NCBI RefSeq assembly: GCF_017948405.1
Contig: NZ_CP072844.1
Location: 992,001-1,056,000 of the forward strand
Length of the DNA stretch: 64,000 bases
Source: Psychrosphaera aestuarii
GTDB taxonomy: Bacteria > Pseudomonadota > Gammaproteobacteria > Enterobacterales > Alteromonadaceae
Reading direction: 5' to 3'
Position 1 is the stretch's first letter. Each line of letters opens with the position of its first letter. Made by a program: the position numbers and the translations under genes. The notes below the pieces were generated by a model. That model did not search any database. It was not told the DNA's origin and saw only the letters and a list, made by a program, of their open reading frames with translations. Of this stretch, positions 26,731 through 34,832 are shown piece after piece.

Positions 26731-29700
26731 TTGCATGGTTTGCGAGAAACGGTGTTGCCGCTAATTTACTCATGTTTTCGGTATTATTTGCCGGACTATT
26801 TAGTTTAAGCACCCAAATTCCTTTTGAAGTTTTTCCATCATTTGAGACAGATAGAATAAGTATTAACGTAACACTTCGAGGTGCTACACCTGAGGATACG
26901 GAACAAGGAATTGCAATTCGAATTGAAGAAGCTGTGCAGGACTTAGAGGGCATTGAGCAAATTACCAGTCGCTCAACAGAAGGCTCTGCTTCTGTAACAG
27001 TAGAGGTTGAGAGTGGCTACGATGCGCGAGAGATGTTGGCCGACATCAAAAGTCGGGTTGATGCAATAAATACGTTTCCTAGCGATGCTGAAAAGCCAGT
27101 AATTGCGCTAGCACAGCGTAAACGAGAAGTCATTGCGGTGGCGCTGTCTAGCGTTTACGGTGAAAAGGAGTTACATGAATATGCAGAGCAAATTAGAGAT
27201 GATTTATTAAAAATCCAAGGCATCACTCAAATAGAGTTAAGTGGCGTTCGCAATTACGAAATTGCAGTGGAGATTTCAACAGATAAATTACGTCAATACG
27301 GTTTAACTTTGGGGCAGGTTTCTTCGGCTATTTCAAATTCAAGTGTGGATGTTTCTGCCGGTACGCTGAAAACAACCGGTGGTGACGTATTGCTTCGCTC
27401 AAAAGGGCAGGCATATCGACAAGACGAATTTGCTCAAATTCCAGTAAAAACCAACCCAGATGGCACGATTATTCGATTGTCTGATATTGCTATTGTTCTG
27501 GACGACTTTGAAGAAACGCCAATACGTACCCGTTTTAACGGGAACCAAGCGGCGTTTTTAGATGTGTATCGAATTGGCCAGCAAAGTGCTATTGAAGTTG
27601 CTGATAAAGTAAAAGCGTATATTGAGCAAAAGCAATTATCGTTACCTTATGGTTATGAGCTTAGCTATTGGGATGACGATTCACAAATCGTTAAAAACCG
27701 TATTTCAACGTTAACGACCAGTGCGCTGCAGGGGGGCTTTTTAGTTCTATTATTACTAACGCTATTCTTGCGCCCTGCTATCGCTTTTTGGGTATTCATT
27801 GGTATTCCTGTGTCGTTTATGGGCGCCTTTATTGTTATGCCTTGGTTTGGTATTTCTTTAAATGTGATGAGTCTGTTTGGTTTTATTCTCGTACTGGGCA
27901 TCGTTGTTGATGATGCGATCGTGACTGGGGAAAATATTTATACACACTTACGAAATGCAGAATCAGGCGAAGAAGCCGTAATTAAAGGGACTCAGGAGGT
28001 GGCAACACCAGTGACGTTTGGTATTTTAACAACCGTTGCAGCCTTCTTACCTTTGTCGTTTATTGAAGGTGCTAGAGGTGCGTTATTCGCTCAGATCCCA
28101 GTTATTGTCATTCCCATTTTGTTAATGTCGCTGGTGGAGTCTAAATTTGTTTTACCATCACATTTAAAAAACTTAAAACTTCGTCGTGAAAAAAATCAGA
28201 TTAGTAAGTTGGAAGCGTTTCAACATAGATTTGCAGACGGCTTTGAGCACTTAATCCTTCGTTACTATCAACCTGTTTTGCGCGTTGCCATTCGAAATAA
28301 ATTCGCGACAGTAAGCTTATTTTTATCTGTATTTTTAATTATATTGGCGCTGATCATGAGTGGCTGGACAAAGTTTATCTTTTTCCCACGCATTCCAAGT
28401 GAAACAGTGCGAGTAAATATCTCAATGCCAGCCGGTACGCCATTTGAAGTAACCAACAAATACATCATTAAAATGTCAGATAAAGCAAAAATACTGCAAG
28501 ACAAATATGTTGATGAGGATACAGGTAAGAGCGTCATTATGAATATTTTGGCGACAACCGGAGGTCGTGGCGGCGTTTCAAATCAAGGTGGTGTCCGTTT
28601 TGAAATCATTCCGCCGGAGCAACGTTCGTCTACAATAACTGCAAATGATTTAGCTAGAGAGTGGCGAAAACTAATCGGTCCAATCCCTGGAGCAGAAAGC
28701 GTGACTTTTAGATCCGAAATTGGCCGCACATCGAGCCCGATTGATGTTCAGTTGTCAGGTACGTCATTAGATACGTTAAAAGAAGTCGCAGATTTAGTTA
28801 AGCAACGACTTGCTACCTATCCAACCGTTTTTGATATCGCGGACTCACTGTCAGATGGTAAACAAGAACTGCAAATTGAATTAACGCAACAAGGTGTCGC
28901 GCTTGGGCTGACAAGAATGGAAGTATCGCGTCAAATTAGGAATGCTTTTTTTGGTGCACAAGTTCAAAGAGTTCAGCGGGGACGGGACGATGTGCGGGTC
29001 ATGGTGCGACTGCCTCTATCCGAGAGAAACTCAGTCGCTCAGTTACAAGATATCTTAATTGTGACACCAGACGGTGGCACTGTACCGTTTGCACATGTTG
29101 CAAGTTTAAATGCTGGGCAAAGTCCATCCGCCATATATCGTATTGACCGATTTAGAACCGTGAACGTAACAGGCGATATTGATAAAGCCAATACCAACAT
29201 GACGGTGCTACAGGCCGATTTGAAATCTTATTTAGATGAGGTTGTGTCTCAATATCCTGGCATTTCACATTCTTTAGAAGGTGAAGCGAAAGAGCAACGT
29301 GAGTCGTTTAGTTCATTGGGCTGGTCGCTACTATTTGTGTTCTTTATTATTTATGCGTTATTGGCGATTCCATTTAAATCCTATTCGCAGCCACTTATTG
29401 TAATGAGCATTATTCCTTTTGGAATGATAGGTGCAGTAATGGGACATTGGGTAATGGGTATGGAGTTAACTATCATGAGTTTACTCGGCATGCTTGCATT
29501 AATTGGGGTTGTGGTTAATGACTCATTAGTATTAGTAGATTATATAAACAAGCGACGTGCAGAAGGCTTTGAGTTGCAAGAGGCGGTTTTAACGGCGGGC
29601 AGTTCACGTTTCCGTCCGGTTATGCTTACAAGTTTAACGACCTTTATTGGTTTGATGCCATTGCTGTTTGAAAAGTCTACTCAAGCTCAGTTTTTGATAC

Positions 29701-29813
29701 CTATGGCGGTGTCACTCGGTTTCGGTATTTTATTTGCAACGTTTATTACTTTGCTACTAGTACCAGTAAACTATTTATTGATGGCAAAGGCAAAGGCGTG
29801 GCTAACAAGTTAG
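26727..29813 (+). CDS. RND-family efflux permease (AcrB/MexF superfamily, HAE1-like)
   Basis: A 1028-residue proton-driven pump with the usual twelve membrane helices and two large periplasmic loops. Seen are the N-terminal FARNGVAANLLMFSVLFAGL, the TM4 motif GIVVDDAIVTGENIY carrying the proton-relay aspartates, and the second half with LLGMLALIGVVVNDSLVLVD. The N-terminal AWFARNGVAANLLM form is typical of the environmental subgroup often annotated as acriflavin resistance rather than of AcrB itself. It is the last gene of the operon and is followed by a strong terminator. No regulator gene is adjacent. Confidence 0.92.
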   Translation: MIAWFARNGVAANLLMFSVLFAGLFSLSTQIPFEVFPSFETDRISINVTLRGATPEDTEQGIAIRIEEAVQDLEGIEQITSRSTEGSASVTVEVESGYDAREMLADIKSRVDAINTFPSDAEKPVIALAQRKREVIAVALSSVYGEKELHEYAEQIRDDLLKIQGITQIELSGVRNYEIAVEISTDKLRQYGLTLGQVSSAISNSSVDVSAGTLKTTGGDVLLRSKGQAYRQDEFAQIPVKTNPDGTIIRLSDIAIVLDDFEETPIRTRFNGNQAAFLDVYRIGQQSAIEVADKVKAYIEQKQLSLPYGYELSYWDDDSQIVKNRISTLTTSALQGGFLVLLLLTLFLRPAIAFWVFIGIPVSFMGAFIVMPWFGISLNVMSLFGFILVLGIVVDDAIVTGENIYTHLRNAESGEEAVIKGTQEVATPVTFGILTTVAAFLPLSFIEGARGALFAQIPVIVIPILLMSLVESKFVLPSHLKNLKLRREKNQISKLEAFQHRFADGFEHLILRYYQPVLRVAIRNKFATVSLFLSVFLIILALIMSGWTKFIFFPRIPSETVRVNISMPAGTPFEVTNKYIIKMSDKAKILQDKYVDEDTGKSVIMNILATTGGRGGVSNQGGVRFEIIPPEQRSSTITANDLAREWRKLIGPIPGAESVTFRSEIGRTSSPIDVQLSGTSLDTLKEVADLVKQRLATYPTVFDIADSLSDGKQELQIELTQQGVALGLTRMEVSRQIRNAFFGAQVQRVQRGRDDVRVMVRLPLSERNSVAQLQDILIVTPDGGTVPFAHVASLNAGQSPSAIYRIDRFRTVNVTGDIDKANTNMTVLQADLKSYLDEVVSQYPGISHSLEGEAKEQRESFSSLGWSLLFVFFIIYALLAIPFKSYSQPLIVMSIIPFGMIGAVMGHWVMGMELTIMSLLGMLALIGVVVNDSLVLVDYINKRRAEGFELQEAVLTAGSSRFRPVMLTSLTTFIGLMPLLFEKSTQAQFLIPMAVSLGFGILFATFITLLLVPVNYLLMAKAKAWLTS

Positions 29814-29850
29814 CGCGTTAACAATCCTAGATATCACAAATTTATCCTTA

Positions 29851-29878
29851 AAAAAGCAGGCTTATTAGCCTGTTTTTT
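29851..29878 (+). terminator. Intrinsic terminator of the RND operon
   Basis: AAAAAGCAGGCT and AGCCTGTTTTTT form a 12-bp stem with a TATT loop, ending in a T run. Confidence 0.85.
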
Positions 29879-29970
29879 CACATCTTTACTATACTGAATT
29901 TGAAATTAGAGAAAGTGGCTCGCTTTCTCCTTGCGTTCACATTAATTCGATTCAGGAAAGTAGGATCAAA

Positions 29971-31890
29971 ATGACTATTCAAAAGAAGTTTCTTATTGCG
30001 TTGGTTGCCTTTATTTGTGTGTTTTTAGTTATTCGAACTGCCGTTATTTGGTATGAAACAAAACAAGAGGTGAGTAACGAAGTAGAGTTGCAAAAAAGTA
30101 TGATGGTCGATAAGGTTTCATCACTGTTAAATGTCACAAACGACATAATGTCAGAGCGAGTTGTAAGTAGTCTTACTTTATTAAAACAACGAGCAGCCAA
30201 TTTAGGTTCACCTAGTTTAGGTGAATCCGTATCTGTAAATGGCACGTCAGCAAGAAACATCATGATTGGTGACTACTCAGTTGCAAATAACTATGCATTA
30301 GTCGATGGTTTAACTGAAGTTATGGGTGGAACAGCAACAATCTTTTCTAAACAGGGAGATGACTTCATCCGTATCAGCACCAATGTGATGAAGGAAGGTA
30401 AAAGAGCGACTGGAACCAAACTGTCACCGTCAGGTAAGGCGATGGCCGCGATAAAACAGAAAAAAGCGTACTTTGGTCAGGTCGATATTTTAGGAAAGCC
30501 ATACCTAACAGCTTATGATCCAATTATTGACTCAAATGGTGATGTGATCGGTATTTGGTATGTTGGCTATTCAGCTAACCTTGGTGTATTGGCTGAACAA
30601 ATATCAAAAGCTAGATTGCTCGAAAATGGTTTTGTCGCATTGCGAGATGGTAAAAAGCAACTAAGTCAGAATTCGTCACACTTAACGTCAAAACAGATAA
30701 CCGACATTATAAATAGCGGTGATGGCTATGAAATAACAACAGTACCTTATACGCCTTGGGGTTATGAGATTATTCTGGGAGTTAATGACTCAGACGTTCA
30801 GGGATTGGTAATGAGCTCTATATTAGTTGGCGTAATTAAGCTGTTATTTACCATGTCATTATTCGGAGTTTTGGTCTTTGTTTTACTCAAAAAGCTTATC
30901 CTACAACCAATCCTTCAACAAACGGAAACCATACAAGAGTTAACAAAGGGTGAAGGCGACTTAACGGTTCGTATTGGTTCTGAACGCCAAGACGAAATTG
31001 GTGAAATGGCACGAGCGTTTGATGGTTTACTTGAAAAGATGCACTACACAGTTAAAAACGTTAAAGACAAAACAAATGTATTATTAAACTCAGTAGAAGA
31101 AGTATCCAAGTTAGCCAATAACATGACTAAAGATCAGGCAGAGCAACATCAAAAAGCAGATTTACTTGCTTCTGCCATTGAGGAATTTAGGGCTACCGCC
31201 GGTTTGGTTGCGTCAAATACAGATAATGCAAATAACGTATCGCAAAGTGTTTATGAAGAAGCGAAATCAGGCTCACTTACCCTTAAAGACACCACAGAAC
31301 GCATCAAGCAGCAGTCACATAGTATAGCCGAATCCGAGTCTGTTATAGAAGAACTGGCTAAAGACAGTGAGTCTATCTCTACGGTACTTGATGTTATTCG
31401 TAACATAGCAGAACAAACGAACTTACTCGCATTAAATGCTGCAATTGAAGCGGCAAGAGCGGGAGAGCAGGGACGTGGCTTCGCTGTTGTTGCCGATGAG
31501 GTTCGTTCTTTAGCTAGTCGGACTCAATCATCGACAGAAGAAATTAATACCATGATTGAGAAACTGCAAAAACAAAGTAGCCGAGCAACGGAAATCATGT
31601 TTAAAAACCGTGAAGAAGCTGAACAGAATGTGCAGTTTACCGAGCAGGCGAATCAAGCATTCATGAATGTTTTAAATGCAATGCAACAAATTCACGAATT
31701 AAATGATGAAGTGTCTCGAGCAGCTAATGAGCAATCACAAGTTTCACAAACGATTGCAGAAGATGTAAGTGATGTATTTGACGCCAGTACTAGAAATAGT
31801 GAGAGAGCCGAGCAAGCGAAAGCAGCGGCCTCAAAATTAAAAGAGTTAGGAACACAAGTCGGTAAAGTATTAAATGAATTTAAGGTGTGA
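29971..31890 (+). CDS. Methyl-accepting chemotaxis protein with Cache sensor
   Basis: A 639-residue chemoreceptor with a membrane segment near residues 5-25, a periplasmic Cache-type sensor to about residue 280 ([40 protein letters not shown] in shape: a Cache_3/Cache_2-like fusion), a second membrane segment near 285-310, HAMP, and the cytoplasmic signalling hairpin with [19 protein letters not shown] at about 478-500. The C-terminus lacks an obvious NWETF CheR pentapeptide. It reports to CheA/CheW. No other chemotaxis gene is nearby; the gene stands alone between two terminators. The ligand is unknown. Confidence 0.92.
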   Translation: MTIQKKFLIALVAFICVFLVIRTAVIWYETKQEVSNEVELQKSMMVDKVSSLLNVTNDIMSERVVSSLTLLKQRAANLGSPSLGESVSVNGTSARNIMIGDYSVANNYALVDGLTEVMGGTATIFSKQGDDFIRISTNVMKEGKRATGTKLSPSGKAMAAIKQKKAYFGQVDILGKPYLTAYDPIIDSNGDVIGIWYVGYSANLGVLAEQISKARLLENGFVALRDGKKQLSQNSSHLTSKQITDIINSGDGYEITTVPYTPWGYEIILGVNDSDVQGLVMSSILVGVIKLLFTMSLFGVLVFVLLKKLILQPILQQTETIQELTKGEGDLTVRIGSERQDEIGEMARAFDGLLEKMHYTVKNVKDKTNVLLNSVEEVSKLANNMTKDQAEQHQKADLLASAIEEFRATAGLVASNTDNANNVSQSVYEEAKSGSLTLKDTTERIKQQSHSIAESESVIEELAKDSESISTVLDVIRNIAEQTNLLALNAAIEAARAGEQGRGFAVVADEVRSLASRTQSSTEEINTMIEKLQKQSSRATEIMFKNREEAEQNVQFTEQANQAFMNVLNAMQQIHELNDEVSRAANEQSQVSQTIAEDVSDVFDASTRNSERAEQAKAAASKLKELGTQVGKVLNEFKV

Positions 31891-31935
31891 AAAAGTTACA
31901 TCTATAAAAGTAGTAATTACTCACGTTAATAAAAC

Positions 31936-31972
31936 AAAGCCACTGCAGATATAAATGCCGTGGCTTTTTTTT
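31936..31972 (+). terminator. Intrinsic terminator after the chemoreceptor gene
   Basis: AAAGCCAC and GTGGCTTT pair around a 16-base loop, followed by eight T. Confidence 0.8.
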
Positions 31973-32087
31973 ATCACGATCTATTTATTTTCTTTTAAAT
32001 CATGGCTTTATTATTTTCTATTGGTTGCTGGGGCAATGGCATAGTGTTTGCGTAGTTATACGCTAAAGAACAAGAGGAGTTCTCAGT

Positions 32088-32987
32088 ATGACACTACCAG
32101 ATTTAACCCCTTATTATGGATTAATTGAAGAAAAGCTTGTGGGCTGGCTTGAGATATCAATAAAACACTTGCCCAACTTTGTTGTCTCTTTATTTATTGT
32201 GTTGTTTTTTTCATTGTTATCTAGGGTTCTTAGCAAGACCTTTAGAACAGTATTGCATAAGGCTTTAGAGTCTAGGCAGATTGCCGATTTACTCGCGTCT
32301 ATTTTTAAAATAATAGTAATGACAGTTGGTATTTTTGTCGCGCTCGACTTTATGGGGCTATCGGGCACGGTTAAGTCATTATTAGCCGGTGCCGGAATCG
32401 TTGGCTTAGCAATTGGTTTTGCTTTCCAAGATATGACTGAGAACTTAATCGCTGGTATCGCCATGGGGATACGTAAGCCTTTTCAGATTGGCGATGTGAT
32501 TAAAGCTGATGGTGTATTTGGCACTGTAAAGGCAATAAATTTAAGAAATACGCTTGTCGAAAACTTTTACGGACAATTAGATATAGTGCCAAATAAGGTA
32601 TTATTTAGAAATACATTAACTAACTACAATACGACAGGGGAGCGTCGTGTCGAGATCGGAGTCGGAATCTCTTATGCCGATGATATAGAGTTGGCCTCTG
32701 AAGTCTTAGTTGAAGCAATTAATAAAAAAGACTTTATAAAAAACCAAGAAGAGACCGCTGTTTATGCTGAAAGCTTTGGCGACAGTTCAATTAACTTACT
32801 AGTGTGGGCTTGGATTGATTATCCTGGGCACGTAGGTTTTATGCAGGCAAGGCATGAACTTGTAGTGATAATTAACAAAACGCTTAAAGAGAATGATATT
32901 TTAATTCCGTTCCCAATCAGAACATTAGACTTTGGCATTAAAGGTGGTGAAAAGTTAAATAGCATGATTTCGAATAAAACGTCATAG
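32088..32987 (+). CDS. Small-conductance mechanosensitive channel (MscS family)
   Basis: A 299-residue MscS-type channel with three membrane helices in the first 130 residues. The pore-lining TM3 is seen as LLAGAGIVGLAIGFAFQDMTENLIAGI, followed by the beta domain (FQIGDVIKADGVFGTVKAI and NLRNTLVENFYGQLDIVPN) and a short C-terminal alpha/beta domain. It opens on hypo-osmotic shock to release solutes. An AGAGGAG ribosome-binding site precedes ATG 32088. A GC-rich palindrome at 33026-33049, inside the 3' end of the convergent gene, may stop its transcript. Confidence 0.92.
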   Translation: MTLPDLTPYYGLIEEKLVGWLEISIKHLPNFVVSLFIVLFFSLLSRVLSKTFRTVLHKALESRQIADLLASIFKIIVMTVGIFVALDFMGLSGTVKSLLAGAGIVGLAIGFAFQDMTENLIAGIAMGIRKPFQIGDVIKADGVFGTVKAINLRNTLVENFYGQLDIVPNKVLFRNTLTNYNTTGERRVEIGVGISYADDIELASEVLVEAINKKDFIKNQEETAVYAESFGDSSINLLVWAWIDYPGHVGFMQARHELVVIINKTLKENDILIPFPIRTLDFGIKGGEKLNSMISNKTS

Positions 32988-33022
32988 TTGAATTATTGTT
33001 CAATCAAAAAATGACGGGTAGA

Positions 33023-33685
33023 TTAATGGCCGGGTTTAAGCCCGGCCATGTTCTCTGAAATTAGAATATAGGTCTCTTGCGCAGAAGTTATCAAAACTGA
33101 TCTTTCGATGTCTAAAATAGATAAAGTATCAATGGCAGTGAGTGTTTTTAACCAATCCCTTTCCAAATGACATAATTTTTTCCAAAAGCTCAACTCAACA
33201 CTATATTTCTTGCCGATAGTTAACTCCATCAATGGAAATAACATTTTTGCGGTTTGTGAAAAACTGTCAAGCGCATAGCGAATTCCCCAATATTGTTGCT
33301 CTTTTGAGCCCAGCCCTAATGCTATAAAATTTGGTGCAGGAATGGGGAGATTACAGTCTAATAAGCTAGAGATATTGAGTAACTCTGCTTCTAATTGTGA
33401 CAACCTTGAATTGTAGGGAGACGCTGGCAAAACGTTTACTTGCCGCTCTAATCTAATTAGACGCTTCTCGATTTGGATATACGAAATATAAAACCGACTA
33501 ATAATATTAAAATATTGCTCAAGGGTAAGTTTTTTAGAGAGTACATTTGGGTTAATAACCGCTTGCTCCAGCTTTTCCTGCAACATTCTGGTTTTATCCT
33601 GAAGAACCTGGGAGTTTGATTTCTTACTGGTCGTTAGAATTTGACTAAAAATAGAATTTTGTTGGGAATAATTACTAAGCGCCAT
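33023..33685 (-). CDS. Heme-oxygenase-fold protein lacking the usual proximal histidine
   Basis: A 220-residue all-helical protein whose pattern resembles the biliverdin-producing heme oxygenase (BphO-type) family: the N-terminal TRMLQEKLEQ, then LTLEQYFNIISRFYISYIQIEKRL, and the later WGIRYALDSFSQTAKMLFPL in the place of the LYVLEGS-x-LGG segment. In active enzymes the first motif is TR-x-LHxxLE, where His binds heme; here the position is Gln36, and the later glycine-rich motif is also changed. It is therefore probably a non-heme or repurposed member. No phytochrome is nearby. Assignment rests on visual pattern only. Confidence 0.5.
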   Translation of the reverse strand: MALSNYSQQNSIFSQILTTSKKSNSQVLQDKTRMLQEKLEQAVINPNVLSKKLTLEQYFNIISRFYISYIQIEKRLIRLERQVNVLPASPYNSRLSQLEAELLNISSLLDCNLPIPAPNFIALGLGSKEQQYWGIRYALDSFSQTAKMLFPLMELTIGKKYSVELSFWKKLCHLERDWLKTLTAIDTLSILDIERSVLITSAQETYILISENMAGLKPGH

Positions 33686-33781
33686 AATTAACTTTGGGTT
33701 TATAAATTCATTTTATAACTATAGTCGAAAATCAATTTTGGGCAGATTTATCTAAATAAAAACTGGCTCAAAAAAATGTAA

Positions 33782-33796
33782 TGTTATATTATATCA
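33782..33796 (+). promoter_or_regulatory. Zur-box-like operator
   Basis: TGTTATATTATATCA is a palindrome of the form TGTTATA-N-TATAACA with one mismatch. It matches the proteobacterial Zur consensus and lies 26 bases before the MerC-domain gene start. It suggests zinc-dependent repression of that gene. Confidence 0.5.
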
Positions 33797-33822
33797 AAAG
33801 TTGTTTTTTATAGGTGTTGCAA

Positions 33823-34200
33823 ATGAGAGATATTTTGGGTGCATGGTTGTCAGTATTGTGCGTATTGCACTGCTCTTTGCCGATCCTACTCTTATCGTTT
33901 GGTGCAAGTTTTGGGCTACATGAGTTTCTGGAGTCTATCCATGACGAGTGGCTTCATGCTGCGCTGATCACGCCTATTGTATTTATACTTGGTATAAGCC
34001 TTCCAAAGGCTTATGCAGCGCATCGTAACGCTTTACCTATTTATTTAGCCGTACTGGGAGTTGTTACTTTGACGATGGCTGTTATTGGCGGACATCATTT
34101 TGAAACAGTACTAACAGTGATAGGGAGCGCGTTTGTGATCAGCGCTCACTTAATCAATCGAAAATCCTTACGCGGGCATGTCCAAGCGGTTATCGGCTAA
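33823..34200 (+). CDS. MerC-domain membrane protein, probably Zur-regulated
   Basis: A 125-residue membrane protein with four hydrophobic segments and the MerC-type start AWLSVLCVLHCSLPILLLSF, in which the Cys-x3-Cys pair (CVLHC) is the presumed metal-binding site. MerC transports mercuric ion in mer operons, but no merR, merA, merT or merP is present here. With a Zur-like box directly upstream, a role in zinc handling is more likely than mercury resistance. ATG 33823 is preferred to the in-frame GTG at 33814, which would overlap the TAGG ribosome site. Confidence 0.72.
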   Translation: MRDILGAWLSVLCVLHCSLPILLLSFGASFGLHEFLESIHDEWLHAALITPIVFILGISLPKAYAAHRNALPIYLAVLGVVTLTMAVIGGHHFETVLTVIGSAFVISAHLINRKSLRGHVQAVIG

Positions 34201-34230
34201 ACAATTATTGTATAATTTAAGCAATGGTGT

Positions 34231-34737
34231 TTATTGATTAACGTCCGGTAACGATACCGTTCGCCATACCTCAGAACCCTCAAATTGTAAGCTCTTCGCA
34301 GGCCCACGGCCTTCAATATTTACAATGTTAAATTGCTCGTCCCAGATTTCTCTTAGCGCATCTTGACGCACTCTTAATCCGGTTAAGCTTTTAGGCATTT
34401 TAAGCTCTTGATAAACCCAAAAATAGCCAGCATCATTTTGATACCCTACCAAACTAAATGGTAAAACATTACCGTTGTTATCTTGAACTTCAAATTTAGT
34501 TTCTACATATGCCGCAAACTTTGCTTGCGTCGTTTCATCAGCAATAATATCTGCCTTGGCATCAAATAATTGCCATGCGGCTTCTTCTGCGTCATGCAAC
34601 ATAAAGCGATGCATCACTTCGATGTGATTAGTACGTTCATTAAATAAAACAATAGTAAATGCTGACTTCATTTTGTGAGCTTGGATTGGCATCGCAGCGC
34701 ACAACAATACAAACATAAATGTAACTAATCTAAACAA
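34231..34737 (-). CDS. DUF6702 family exported protein
   Basis: A 168-residue protein with a signal peptide (FVLLCAAMPIQAHKMKSAFT) cleaved after AQA-like IQA-H. The mature part begins with a conserved-looking histidine and contains EVMHRFMLHDAEEAAW and a C-terminal SLQFEGSEVWRTVSLP. It matches the DUF6702 pattern as I know it; no biochemical role is known. It is encoded next to a large M1-type metallopeptidase gene on the same strand, a pairing also seen in other bacteria, though a terminator lies between them. Confidence 0.65.
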   Translation of the reverse strand: MFRLVTFMFVLLCAAMPIQAHKMKSAFTIVLFNERTNHIEVMHRFMLHDAEEAAWQLFDAKADIIADETTQAKFAAYVETKFEVQDNNGNVLPFSLVGYQNDAGYFWVYQELKMPKSLTGLRVRQDALREIWDEQFNIVNIEGRGPAKSLQFEGSEVWRTVSLPDVNQ

Positions 34738-34752
34738 GCGCCTATCTCCTAA

Positions 34753-34779
34753 AAAAAATGCCCGATAACGTCGGGCATT
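34753..34779 (-). terminator. Intrinsic terminator of the M1 peptidase gene
   Basis: On the minus strand TGCCCGA and TCGGGCA pair (34779-34761) around CGTTA and are followed by eight T. It lies between the peptidase gene and the DUF6702 gene. Confidence 0.8.
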
Positions 34780-34832
34780 TATTGTATCGCTAAATTAGCC
34801 TACGTAAAGCAGGCTATGCTAACAAATATTAA

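Noticed and set aside
33026..33049. GC-rich palindrome ATGGCCGGG...CCCGGCCAT as a terminator for mscS
   Set aside because: No T run follows on either strand and it encodes the end of the convergent gene, so I did not list it as a terminator.
33823..34200. Mercury-resistance operon based on the MerC domain
   Set aside because: No merR, merT, merP or merA nearby, and a Zur-like box suggests zinc control.
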